Shown in pieces: positions 1 to 7,067 of a stretch of DNA of 12,077 bases. Positions within the stretch are counted from its first letter, which is position 1; every line of letters starts with the position of its first letter. The position numbers and the translations under genes were made by a program. The notes beneath the pieces are model-generated. The model had not been told where the DNA came from, ran no database searches, and worked only from the letters and a program-made list of their open reading frames with translations. Source of the DNA: an uncultured Dorea sp. (lineage in GTDB: Bacteria; Bacillota_A; Clostridia; Lachnospirales; Lachnospiraceae); contig CAOKJI010000015.1 of NCBI GenBank assembly GCA_948468495.1, positions 1 to 12,077 on the forward strand, in the 5' to 3' direction.

Positions 1-50
1 TCTATGCGGTGTTTTTGTTAATTGTCTGGGTTCGAATCCCCGCACGCTCA
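1..50 (+). tRNA. 3' part of a tRNA or tRNA-like sequence (T-arm and acceptor tail)
   Basis: Positions 31-37 read TTCGAAT, a standard T-loop. They are flanked by CTGGG (26-30) and CCCCG (38-42), which form a 5-bp T stem with one T-C mismatch. The next seven bases, CACGCTC (43-49), would be the 3' acceptor strand and A50 the discriminator. No CCA is encoded. The 5' half lies outside the window, so the anticodon and identity cannot be read. The 25 bases before the T stem could be a long variable arm (Leu- or Ser-type), but I see no clear pairing in them. Because of the mismatch, it could also be a tRNA fragment left at an integration site. Confidence 0.45.
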
Positions 51-60
51 GGTGTGAAAC

Positions 61-105
61 TGGGATTGAGATGGGATTGAAAATAATATCATTTTAATAT
101 CACAG
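61..105. repeat. Two pairs of 11-bp tandem direct repeats next to the tRNA-like end
   Basis: TGGGATTGAGA (61-71) is followed directly by TGGGATTGAAA (72-82), 10 of 11 identical. After one base, TAATATCATTT (84-94) is followed directly by TAATATCACAG (95-105), 8 of 11 identical. All four units have an 11-bp period, one DNA turn. Such repeats next to a tRNA 3' end are typical of recombinase arm-binding sites, but no integrase gene is visible, so the role is inference. Confidence 0.45.
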
Positions 106-108
106 AGG

Positions 109-153
109 AAAGAAAAATCCTTGTAGTGGCTGGCTACAAGGATTTTTCTTTTT
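109..153 (+). terminator. Strong intrinsic terminator, probably bidirectional
   Basis: A perfect 18-bp stem joins 109-126 with 134-151 around a 7-base loop (127-133). The stem core is AATCCTTGTAG paired with CTACAAGGATT. The right arm ends in a T-rich tract (143-153) and the left arm begins with an A-rich tract, so it can act in both directions. It closes the unit ending in the tRNA-like sequence and insulates the region upstream of tcdA. Confidence 0.85.
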
Positions 154-234
154 GTTATAGTTATCTAAAAGGAATGAGAGTAAAGTGTGGCACTGCAAAG
201 GTCTTATTCACAGTGCGTCAACTTAATGAGGGGG

Positions 235-275
235 GATAGTTGTCTGTCTTTCAACTATCTGACATTTATTATAAT
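235..275 (+). promoter_or_regulatory. Inverted repeat just upstream of a TATAAT box
   Basis: GATAGTTG (235-242) and CAACTATC (252-259) are perfect 8-bp inverted repeats around a 9-base spacer. A consensus -10 hexamer TATAAT lies at 270-275, so the -35 position would fall inside the right half of the repeat. This layout suits an operator over a promoter or an RNA hairpin. There is no T-tract, so it is not a terminator. A shorter pair, GCACTG (190-195) and CAGTGC (211-216), lies upstream. No good -35 is seen and the regulator is unknown. No protein gene is visible between 154 and 446. Confidence 0.35.
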
Positions 276-323
276 GGACAAATATGACAGAAGTATGTTC
301 TTTCTCTAAAAGAAAAAGAAAAT

Positions 324-365
324 TTCTTAAGAAGTTCTTGCGAAAACCTAAAGTAAAGATATAAA
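324..365 (+). promoter_or_regulatory. Probable promoter of tcdA overlapped by an 11-bp-phased TTCTT repeat
   Basis: TTGCGA (338-343) and TATAAA (360-365) are spaced by 16 bp and form a reasonable housekeeping promoter about 80 nt before tcdA. TTCTT at 324-328 and 335-339 repeats at 11 bp, and the second copy runs into the -35. The 15-mer TCTTAAGAAGTTCTT (325-339) recurs at 7592-7606. Two half-sites on the same DNA face over a -35 are typical of OmpR/PhoB-family response regulators. That reading is inference. Confidence 0.5.
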
Positions 366-446
366 CTGTTTAAATGAGTAGATTTTAGTGATAGTATGAA
401 TGAATGAGACGAAGTTGTTTAATTTGATAGAGAGAGGATGGAAGAA

Positions 447-1124
447 ATGGAACAGCCATTTTCCAGAACAGAATTATTATTGGGCAGAGATGGAGTAAAA
501 CGGCTTCAGAACGCAGCGGTTGCGGTGTTTGGTATCGGCGGCGTAGGCGGGTATGTGGTGGAAGCGCTGGCAAGAAGCGGTATAGGCCGTTTTTATTTAG
601 TTGATCATGACAGAGTAAGTGTGAGTAATCTGAATAGACAGATTATTGCGACAGTCAGCACCATTGGCAGGTATAAGGTAGATGTGGCGAAGGAACGGAT
701 TTTGGATATTAATCCGGAAGCAGAGGTGTATACCTGCCGGACCTTTTATATGCCGGATACAGAAGGAGAATTTGATTTCAGTAAATATGATTACGTGGTG
801 GACGCTATTGATACGGTAACTGGGAAGCTTGCGCTCATTATGCAGGCAAAGCAGGCGGGAGCGCCGGTGATTAGCTCCATGGGAGCAGGGAATAAGCTGG
901 AAGCTTCGGCGTTTGAGGTGGCAGATATTTACCAGACGTCGGTGTGTCCTTTGGCCAGGGTAATGCGCCGGGAACTTAAGAAACGCGGAGTTGAGAGTTT
1001 GAAGGTAGTGTATTCAAAGGAGCAGCCGGTTAGCAACAGCCGCCCGCCGGGAAGCAATGCATTTGTTCCGGCGGCGGCGGGGCAGATACTTGCAGGGGAG
1101 GTTGTGAAAGACCTGGCCCTTTAG
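447..1124 (+). CDS. tcdA: tRNA threonylcarbamoyladenosine dehydratase (TcdA/CsdL, E1-like ThiF fold)
   Basis: This protein would use ATP to dehydrate t6A37 in ANN-decoding tRNAs to the cyclic form ct6A in the cytoplasm. The ThiF/MoeB-type Rossmann fold is clear: a glycine-rich GIGGVG loop at residues 29-34, an acidic residue ending the second strand (D53), and SNLNRQ at 60-65, the nucleotide-binding signature. A later stretch with DAIDTVTGK and SSMGAGNK is typical of TcdA rather than MoeB or ThiF, and no zinc-binding CxxC pairs are seen. I chose the ATG at 447 because AGAGAGG (431-437) sits 9 nt before it; the ATG at 438 abuts that site with no spacing. At 225 residues it is somewhat shorter than E. 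coli TcdA, mainly at the C-terminus. A 99-nt gap separates it from the next gene, which has no obvious functional link. Confidence 0.88.
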   Translation: MEQPFSRTELLLGRDGVKRLQNAAVAVFGIGGVGGYVVEALARSGIGRFYLVDHDRVSVSNLNRQIIATVSTIGRYKVDVAKERILDINPEAEVYTCRTFYMPDTEGEFDFSKYDYVVDAIDTVTGKLALIMQAKQAGAPVISSMGAGNKLEASAFEVADIYQTSVCPLARVMRRELKKRGVESLKVVYSKEQPVSNSRPPGSNAFVPAAAGQILAGEVVKDLAL

Positions 1125-1223
1125 AATGAAGATGGAGCCGGCTGTTTTATAATAGAGACAGAATTAGTACGCTATAGCGAAATAAAAGAGAAAATGAAAA
1201 GATGGCGGGAAGGAGACTGGATA

Positions 1224-2918
1224 ATGGGAAAAGAATATTGGAATGGAGCCGAGGCGGCGCATAGGAGAGTTATGATGAAAGCAGCCGGATATTCTGACGA
1301 AGATATTCGGAAGAAGCCGCATATTGGAGTACCAAATTCGTATATGGCAGGATCGCCGGGAACAGCGCATTTGAGACAGGTGACGGAGGCTGTGAAAGAA
1401 GGAATATGGGCAGCTGGTGGAATCCCGGTGGAATTTGGTATTCCTGCTACTTGTGGCAATGTTGCCAACGGTGCGGATGAGATGAAGTATGAGCAGGTGG
1501 GACGGGATATTGTAGCAATGTCTATTGAGTTTGTTTCAAGGGTACATAACTTTGACGCCATTTGTTGTGTGGCGAGCTGTGATTTAATTATTGCAGGCTG
1601 TTATCTGGCGGCATGCCGTCTGGAGATTCCGGCAATGGTGGTTACGGGCGGTTCGATGCAGGCAGGAAACTATTGTGGTAATACGGTAGTAGAAGCGGAT
1701 CTGGATGCAGCCAGGTTCTCAGGCGCTTCCGAAGAGGAACTGATGGAGATGGAGGACAGTGTGTGTCCGTCATTTGGTGCATGTCCGTCTATGGGAACAG
1801 CGAATACAATGCAGATGCTTGGCGAGGTGTTGAATCTGGTTATGCCGGGCACATCAACAATTCCGGCGTCGGATAATGCAAGACTGCGCGCAGCGCGTAC
1901 AGCCGGAAAATATATGGTAGAGCTTGCAAAGTCAGGAAGAACGCCAAAAGAACTTATTACGAAAGAAATTCTGGAAAATGCAATTATGTTTGATATGGCG
2001 GTTGCCGGTTCGACGAATGCAGTTCTTCACATTCTGGCTTATGCATATGAACTTGGAATTGAACTGACTCTTGCGGATTTTGAGAAATATGCGAAAGAGA
2101 TTTACTGTATCAACGCAGTGATTCCAAGCGGCCCATATACGGTTGTAGATTTTCATTATGCAGGCGGTGTAAAGAATGTGATGAAAATGCTGGAGAGTAA
2201 ACTCCATACAGACGCGCCGACTATGTATGGAAATACTTGGAAAGACATTCTGGATACTGTTACTGCAAAGGAAAATAAGGTGATTCATTCACTGGAAAAT
2301 CCGGTTTCAAAGGAACCGGGACTTAAGATTCTCAGGGGGAATATTTCTCCGGCAGGAGCAATTGTCCGCCCGACGGCAGTATTTGAAGAAGTAAAATATA
2401 TCAAAGGAGCTGCGAAGGTATTTGAGGGCGATCAGCCGGCTTATGAGGCAATTATGGCGGGAGAGATTGTTCCTGGAGATATCATCGTTATCCGTTATGA
2501 AGGGTGTAAGGGAGCGCCGGGAATGAAGGAACTTATGCTCAGTATTGACGCGCTGATTGGTCTTGGACTGGATAAAAGCGTCGGACTTATCACAGACGCC
2601 AGATTCTCCGGATTTAATTATGGGGCTATTGTTGGGCATGTATCCCCGGAAGCTTATGACGGAGGCGTAATTGCGCTGATTGAAAATGGCGATATCATCG
2701 AGATGGATATCACGAATGGCTTTGTGAATCTTCTGGTATCCGATGCAGAGCTTGAGCGAAGAAGAGAAAAGTGGGTATGTCCGCCGTTAAAACAGCAGAA
2801 AGGCGTACTGAATATTTATGCGCAGATGTGCCGGCCAGCAGAACAAGGAGGCGCGATGCAGCCGTGGAGTCTTGACGCAAAGTATAGAAATAAATACACA
2901 TTACACAGGGTGAGATAA
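1224..2918 (+). CDS. Divergent IlvD/Edd-family dehydratase-like protein lacking two Mg-ligand residues
   Basis: The 564-residue protein aligns over its whole length with the dihydroxy-acid/sugar-acid dehydratase family, which uses an Fe-S cluster and Mg2+ to dehydrate 2,3-dihydroxy acids. Kept features are AEAVKEG-like TEAVKEGIWAAGG (54-66), the cluster cysteines C119 (SCD) and C187 (GACPSMGTAN), E426 in RYEG, the catalytic serine S462 in RFSG and GHVSPEA (471-477). Departures are striking. The family's CDK has become CDL, so the carbamylated lysine is replaced by L121. The (C/D)DG motif has become CGN (77-79), losing the Mg-binding aspartate. These changes argue against ordinary IlvD activity, so I give no gene symbol. 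The start at 1224 follows AGGAGA (1211-1216) by 7 nt; an upstream in-frame ATG at 1194 lacks a site. It ends 4 nt before hydE, so the two are very probably co-transcribed. The substrate is unknown. Confidence 0.8.
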   Translation: MGKEYWNGAEAAHRRVMMKAAGYSDEDIRKKPHIGVPNSYMAGSPGTAHLRQVTEAVKEGIWAAGGIPVEFGIPATCGNVANGADEMKYEQVGRDIVAMSIEFVSRVHNFDAICCVASCDLIIAGCYLAACRLEIPAMVVTGGSMQAGNYCGNTVVEADLDAARFSGASEEELMEMEDSVCPSFGACPSMGTANTMQMLGEVLNLVMPGTSTIPASDNARLRAARTAGKYMVELAKSGRTPKELITKEILENAIMFDMAVAGSTNAVLHILAYAYELGIELTLADFEKYAKEIYCINAVIPSGPYTVVDFHYAGGVKNVMKMLESKLHTDAPTMYGNTWKDILDTVTAKENKVIHSLENPVSKEPGLKILRGNISPAGAIVRPTAVFEEVKYIKGAAKVFEGDQPAYEAIMAGEIVPGDIIVIRYEGCKGAPGMKELMLSIDALIGLGLDKSVGLITDARFSGFNYGAIVGHVSPEAYDGGVIALIENGDIIEMDITNGFVNLLVSDAELERRREKWVCPPLKQQKGVLNIYAQMCRPAEQGGAMQPWSLDAKYRNKYTLHRVR

Positions 2919-2922
2919 AGAC

Positions 2923-3963
2923 ATGAAAATGATAGAAAAATTTATTTTGAATCACAATTTAAATAAAGAAGAATTTGTAGAACTGATTCGTTCTGCGGAA
3001 GAATATGAAAGCATCCGGCAGCAGTTGAGGGAAGAGGCGGTAAAGATTCGCAGAGAGCATTACGGCGTGGATGTCTTTACCCGGGGGCTGATAGAATTTA
3101 CCAATTTTTGTAAGAATGACTGCTATTATTGCGGCATCAGAAGAGGAAATCGAAATGTGAAGCGATATCGTTTGACGAAGGAAGAAATTCTTGACTGCTG
3201 TGAGAATGGGTATGGGCTGGGCTTTCGCACTTTTGTGCTTCAGGGCGGAGAGGATTTGTATTTTACCGATGAGCGGATGGCAGATATCGTTCATGCAATT
3301 CGCGCCGGGTATCCGGATTGTGCGATTACCCTGTCCATTGGCGAGCGTTCTTATGAGAGCTACAAATTGCTGAAAGAAGCAGGCGCTGACAGATATCTTC
3401 TCCGTCATGAGACAGCAAATGAGGATTTATATAGCAGTCTTCATCCAAAAGAGATGAGTTATACTTGGCGCAGGCAGTGTTTATATCATCTAAAGGAGCT
3501 GGGATATCAGGTGGGAGCAGGATTCATGGTGGGCTCTCCGGGACAGAGATTAGAGGATTTGGCTGAGGATTTGGTATTTTTGAAAGAATTGAATCCACAG
3601 ATGGTGGGAATCGGCCCGTTTATTCCTCATCATGATACCCGGTATGCGGCAGAACCGGCAGGAAGTGTGGAGAGAACAGTGCTATTGTTATCTATCATTC
3701 GGATTCTGTTGCCGAAGGTACTGCTTCCGGCAACAACTGCATTAGGAACGCTGGACGCTTGCGGAAGGGAAAAGGGACTGGCGGCAGGGGCAAATGTAGT
3801 GATGCCGAATCTGTCGCCCCTTAAGAATCGCAGGCAGTATGAATTATATGACAATAAGATTTGCACAGGGGAAGAGGCTGCCGAGTGCTGGGGAGATTTG
3901 GCAGTAAGAGTGGAAAGAATCGGGTATCGGTTAGTCAGCGATAGAGGAGATGCATGTTTGTAA
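2923..3963 (+). CDS. hydE: [FeFe]-hydrogenase H-cluster maturation radical SAM enzyme HydE
   Basis: HydE is a radical SAM enzyme that processes the iron-dicarbonyl-cyanide synthon made by HydG on the way to the di-iron subcluster assembled on HydF. The [4Fe-4S]-binding motif C-x3-C-x2-C is at C63, C67 and C70, followed by GIRRGN. FRTFVLQGGED (101-111), LSIGER (137-142) and RYLLRHETAN (157-166) are highly typical of HydE, and 346 residues is the normal length. Near the C-terminus C314 and C322 keep the C-x7-C half of the optional second cluster site, but D325 stands where the third cysteine would be; that cluster is known to be dispensable. The start follows AGGGTGAG (2907-2914), which lies inside the end of the preceding gene. 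hydF and hydG are not in the window. PylB-like relatives are an alternative, but the match to HydE is better. Confidence 0.88.
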   Translation: MKMIEKFILNHNLNKEEFVELIRSAEEYESIRQQLREEAVKIRREHYGVDVFTRGLIEFTNFCKNDCYYCGIRRGNRNVKRYRLTKEEILDCCENGYGLGFRTFVLQGGEDLYFTDERMADIVHAIRAGYPDCAITLSIGERSYESYKLLKEAGADRYLLRHETANEDLYSSLHPKEMSYTWRRQCLYHLKELGYQVGAGFMVGSPGQRLEDLAEDLVFLKELNPQMVGIGPFIPHHDTRYAAEPAGSVERTVLLLSIIRILLPKVLLPATTALGTLDACGREKGLAAGANVVMPNLSPLKNRRQYELYDNKICTGEEAAECWGDLAVRVERIGYRLVSDRGDACL

Positions 3964-3981
3964 GAGGAAGGGGGGAGTTTC

Positions 3982-6264
3982 ATGAAGAAAATGGAAAAAG
4001 TATTAGGGGTTTTGTGCGTAGTTATCATGATTTTAATAACAGCGGCGGGATGTGGAGCTGGTATAAGGCATATGGAACATGCGGGGAATGAGGACAGTGA
4101 TTCTGGGAAGCATCCGGGAGGTATAGAAGAAGGCGGAGAGATAGCGCAATTGTATCAGAGTATTTATGAGCAGGCGGCAAAGGATGATAGAAAAGACGTT
4201 GAGATAATGGAACAGATTATCAGACGTCTTGGGGAGCATGGTGTGACTGCGATTGACGGGGATAATCAGATGAATATGGTCAATGTAGGGAAGGCGGAGG
4301 AATTTGTCCGGCATCAGGAGTCGGGAGAAAGAGGAGAGTTAACGGTAATTCGGCTTCTATATCCGAATGGATTTGCGAAGTATGATATGCGGACGGAGGA
4401 GAGAAAAGTATCCGTAATCAGAGATTATTATGAATATCAGGACGGACATATGGAACATGGGAGCCATGACCAATACGAGGCGGCGGGCTGGCGATATACG
4501 GACGAGGGCTATCTGATGTTTGAGGGAGAATTATTTTCAGAAGAGCAGTATGCGATGGAATTGGAAGGAATGACGGAATATGTGGCGATGCGAATTGAGC
4601 CTCTTGACGAAAAATGCAGGAAGCTGAATCGTCAGTATATCCGGCCGGTAGGATATGGACGAAATAATTTGTTTCTGCTTGACTGGGATGAGACAGATTT
4701 TGGAGATATAGATTTTCAGGATTTGTTTGATATTTTTTATCTGCCGGTATACGGGAAGAAGAATCCTTATGCGGAAAAGGGGATTGGGACAGGAGAGGTG
4801 ATCCATGTACCGGAGGAGGAATTTGAGCATGTGATTACGGCACATTTTCAGATAGACAGGGAAGAACTGCAGAGAAAGACCATCCATTTTTCCGGTGATT
4901 ACAGCTATGGATTCCGAACCAGAGAGATGGGGGAACTGGAATATCCGGAGATTCCTTATCCGGAGGTAGTAAGCTATGCAGAAAATGGTAACGGATTGGT
5001 TACAATGACGGTAAATGCAGTGTATCCGGAAGAGCATACGTCGAAAGCATTTTCCCATGAGGTTACCGTACGGCTTTTACCGGAGGGAGGATTTCAGTAT
5101 GTATCGAATCATATATCGGAGGGGACTATGTCCGGGGATGGTAATACGGCGGCGACATGGCATCGAGACAGACTGAGCGGTATGGAATCACAGGATGAAT
5201 CTGCTCTGTGGGTGCTTCCGCAGGCGGAAGAATGCCTGTTTACAGAGAAGGAAAAGCGGGAACTGCAGGAATTGGCAATGAAGGCGGGCGAGCAGGTGAA
5301 AGGGGTGTACCGGGATATAGAAATTATGGAGGGCCCATCTTACGGTTCAAATATTAAGGAATTTACGAAAGAACAGAGGAAGGAAACCGTCGCGCTTCTT
5401 GGGAGAGCGGGCTATACAAGTGTTACAGAAGGCTGTAATATGGAGAATCCGGAACCGTTGGAAGAATTTTACAAAGCTTATCTCGATAATAAAGATGCGC
5501 TGGCAACGGTAGTTCAGGTGAACCGGGACGGGTTGCTGGGGATTATTACATTTATTTATCGAAATGGGGCGCTGCAGACCTACTATGCGGGGGTTCGGTG
5601 GCAGGAAGGGGGAGTCCCCGCGCTAAGCGATATTTCGGTCAGCGATGTGGCGGAAGTCAGGCTGACAGAGAAGGGATATTTTATTTATGCCTATAAAGTT
5701 ATCATTGCCCATGCGTCTCTGCGGCAATACTGGAGGGTGAAGCCGCTGTCCGATACCTGCCGGGAACTGACAGAAAAGTACATAGATGGGTTGAGTTATG
5801 TAAATTATAATCTGCTTGTGAGAAATTGGGACGAAGGAAATGCAGAAGAGATTCTGACGGCAGGCGTGTTTGAGGATTTGTACCGGATAGATACCGGAGA
5901 ACCGCTCAGGGTGGAGAATGGAAGAATACCGGCGGAAACATTCGAGAGGGTGCTTACGACCTATTTGCCGGTGACGGCGGAGCAAATAAGAAAAGCTTAC
6001 ACATATGAAGAAAAGAGCGGCAGTTATCTTTATGAAAGGGTTACGCCCAGGGCGCATCCACCTTTTGGAGAAGTTGTTGAATACGCGGAAAACGGAGACG
6101 GAACCCTGACTTTAATAGTCGACGGGGTATGGCCTGATTATAATTCGGATTGTGCATTTACCAATCAGATTGTGGTGATGCCATTTGCGGACGGGACATT
6201 CCGGTATCTGTCAAATACAATATGGCAGAAAGAATTGGAAATTCCGCGTGTGAACTGTAAGTGA
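3982..6264 (+). CDS. Large lipoprotein of unknown function with an internal duplication
   Basis: The N-terminus is a lipoprotein signal: MKKMEK, a hydrophobic stretch (7-22) and a lipobox AAGC with C24 as the lipidated cysteine. The mature protein should therefore sit outside the membrane. The remaining 736 residues consist of two homologous halves of roughly 320-330 residues (about 52-378 and 428-747). Diagnostic pairs are SYAENGNG with a following TVNAVYPEE (331-351) against EYAENGDG with IVDGVWPDY (700-720), FQYVSNHI (371-378) against FRYLSNTI (740-747), and FLLDWDE (231-237) against LLVRNWDE (611-618). No catalytic motif is recognisable. It resembles lipoproteins of unknown function common in Lachnospiraceae, possibly the family catalogued as DUF6070 (from memory, not verified). 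GGGGGAG precedes the ATG closely, and hydE ends 18 nt upstream, so co-transcription is likely although a functional link is not evident. Confidence 0.85.
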   Translation: MKKMEKVLGVLCVVIMILITAAGCGAGIRHMEHAGNEDSDSGKHPGGIEEGGEIAQLYQSIYEQAAKDDRKDVEIMEQIIRRLGEHGVTAIDGDNQMNMVNVGKAEEFVRHQESGERGELTVIRLLYPNGFAKYDMRTEERKVSVIRDYYEYQDGHMEHGSHDQYEAAGWRYTDEGYLMFEGELFSEEQYAMELEGMTEYVAMRIEPLDEKCRKLNRQYIRPVGYGRNNLFLLDWDETDFGDIDFQDLFDIFYLPVYGKKNPYAEKGIGTGEVIHVPEEEFEHVITAHFQIDREELQRKTIHFSGDYSYGFRTREMGELEYPEIPYPEVVSYAENGNGLVTMTVNAVYPEEHTSKAFSHEVTVRLLPEGGFQYVSNHISEGTMSGDGNTAATWHRDRLSGMESQDESALWVLPQAEECLFTEKEKRELQELAMKAGEQVKGVYRDIEIMEGPSYGSNIKEFTKEQRKETVALLGRAGYTSVTEGCNMENPEPLEEFYKAYLDNKDALATVVQVNRDGLLGIITFIYRNGALQTYYAGVRWQEGGVPALSDISVSDVAEVRLTEKGYFIYAYKVIIAHASLRQYWRVKPLSDTCRELTEKYIDGLSYVNYNLLVRNWDEGNAEEILTAGVFEDLYRIDTGEPLRVENGRIPAETFERVLTTYLPVTAEQIRKAYTYEEKSGSYLYERVTPRAHPPFGEVVEYAENGDGTLTLIVDGVWPDYNSDCAFTNQIVVMPFADGTFRYLSNTIWQKELEIPRVNCK

Positions 6265-6286
6265 GATAGATACCATGATAAACCAG

Positions 6287-6315
6287 TTGACGAAATTGTC
6301 TGCAGCTATTATTAT
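6287..6315 (+). promoter_or_regulatory. Promoter of the cobalamin-riboswitch operon
   Basis: TTGACG (6287-6292) and TATTAT (6310-6315) are spaced by exactly 17 bp, a near-consensus housekeeping promoter. Transcription would start around 6321-6323, precisely where the riboswitch's closing helix begins. This separates the B12-related genes from the lipoprotein gene upstream. Confidence 0.7.
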
Positions 6316-6320
6316 ATAGA

Positions 6321-6479
6321 AGTATTGTCCGGGGAAACAGGTGCAAGTCCTGTACGAGCCCGTCGCCGTAAGACATACATGCAGGAGTGTTATTCAGCAT
6401 GTAAATAGTATGAATCTGACCCGAAGCCACAGCAAGGGGAACAGCCATTGGAGAATCTCTGAGAAGGCCGGTTGATACT
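6321..6479 (+). ncRNA. Cobalamin (B12/adenosylcobalamin) riboswitch
   Basis: The core GGGGAAACAGGTGCAAG (6331-6347), with TCCTGTACG and AGCCCGTCGCCGTAAG after it, matches the conserved first part of cobalamin aptamers; E. coli btuB has the same GGGAA, GTGCgAATC and GCGGTAAGG pattern. A variable hairpin ACATGC/GCATGT (about 6376-6402) follows, then the B12-box region GACCCGAAGCCACAGC (6418-6433). The closing helix P1 pairs AGTAT (6321-6325) with ATACT (6475-6479) and CCGG (6329-6332) with CCGG (6468-6471). In the expression platform (6480-6573), CCGGGC near 6498 can pair imperfectly with GCGCCGG before TTTT, and TCCTC near 6512 could mask GGAGGA near 6543. Whether control is by termination or by translation cannot be decided from sequence alone. 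Bound cobalamin would be expected to turn the downstream uptake genes off. Confidence 0.85.
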
Positions 6480-6573
6480 CATGTCAAGTCGAAATATCCG
6501 GGCAAAGAAATCCTCTTATTTTAACTGCGAGCGCCGGTTTTGGAGGAAATATAATCAAAGGAGATTTAGAAAG

Positions 6574-7065
6574 ATGCGAATGAAATGGAATAAAAAATTA
6601 TCGTCATTCATCCTTTGTGTAGTGCTTACTGTGGCTATAGCGCTGTCTGCAATTGGCTGTAATGGCAAACAGGAAGAAACGCCTTCCGGCGGAAAACAGG
6701 AAGTAAAATCACAAACAGAGACGGAAGTAAAAGACGAGGAGTCGGCCCAGGAAGATGATTCGGTCATGGGAACGGGAGATACTGTTTTTTCGCTGACAGT
6801 GGCAGATGAGGAAGGCGTGGAGACTGAATTTGAAATACATACAGATAAGGAAACCGTAGGGGAAGCTCTGCTGGAAACGGGTCTGATTGAAGGTGAGGAA
6901 GGCGAATACGGCCTCTATGTGAAAACGGTAAATGGAATTACCGCCGATTATGATGAGGACGGTACGTACTGGGCGTTTTATATTAATGGGGAATACGCGC
7001 AGACAGGCGTAGATGCAACGCCTGTTGCGGAGGGCGAAGCCTATTCCTTTAAGGTTGAAAAATAG
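6574..7065 (+). CDS. DUF4430 (transcobalamin C-terminal-like) lipoprotein, probable corrinoid-binding component
   Basis: This 163-residue protein begins with MRMKWNKK, a hydrophobic segment (9-27) and the lipobox SAIGC, with C29 as the lipidated residue. A polar, acidic linker (about 30-70) reaches a compact domain over about residues 72-163. Its TVADEEG, VGEALLETGLI, YVKTVNGI, YWAFYINGEYA and GEAYSFKVE segments are the hallmark of DUF4430, a fold shared with the C-terminal domain of transcobalamin and intrinsic factor. Position directly behind a cobalamin riboswitch and 2 nt before an ECF S component suggests an extracellular protein that captures corrinoid and presents it to the transporter; that role is inferred. 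The ATG at 6574 follows AAAGGAG (6557-6563) by 10 nt. A longer frame starting at 6472 lies inside the riboswitch and was rejected. Confidence 0.85.
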   Translation: MRMKWNKKLSSFILCVVLTVAIALSAIGCNGKQEETPSGGKQEVKSQTETEVKDEESAQEDDSVMGTGDTVFSLTVADEEGVETEFEIHTDKETVGEALLETGLIEGEEGEYGLYVKTVNGITADYDEDGTYWAFYINGEYAQTGVDATPVAEGEAYSFKVEK

Positions 7066-7067
7066 TT

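Noticed and set aside
438..446. Upstream ATG for tcdA at 438
   Set aside because: It directly abuts the AGAGAGG site with no spacing; the ATG at 447 has normal 9-nt spacing.
1148..1153. TATAAT upstream of the IlvD-like gene as a promoter
   Set aside because: The hexamer is perfect, but no recognisable -35 lies 16-18 bp upstream, so I did not list it as a promoter. Read-through from tcdA is equally possible.
1194..1223. Longer start for the IlvD-like protein at 1194
   Set aside because: There is no ribosome-binding site before it, and the extra ten residues are not family-like. AGGAGA sits 7 nt before the ATG at 1224.
6472..6573. Coding extension of the DUF4430 lipoprotein starting at 6472
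   Set aside because: It overlaps the riboswitch closing helix and would place the signal peptide internally.
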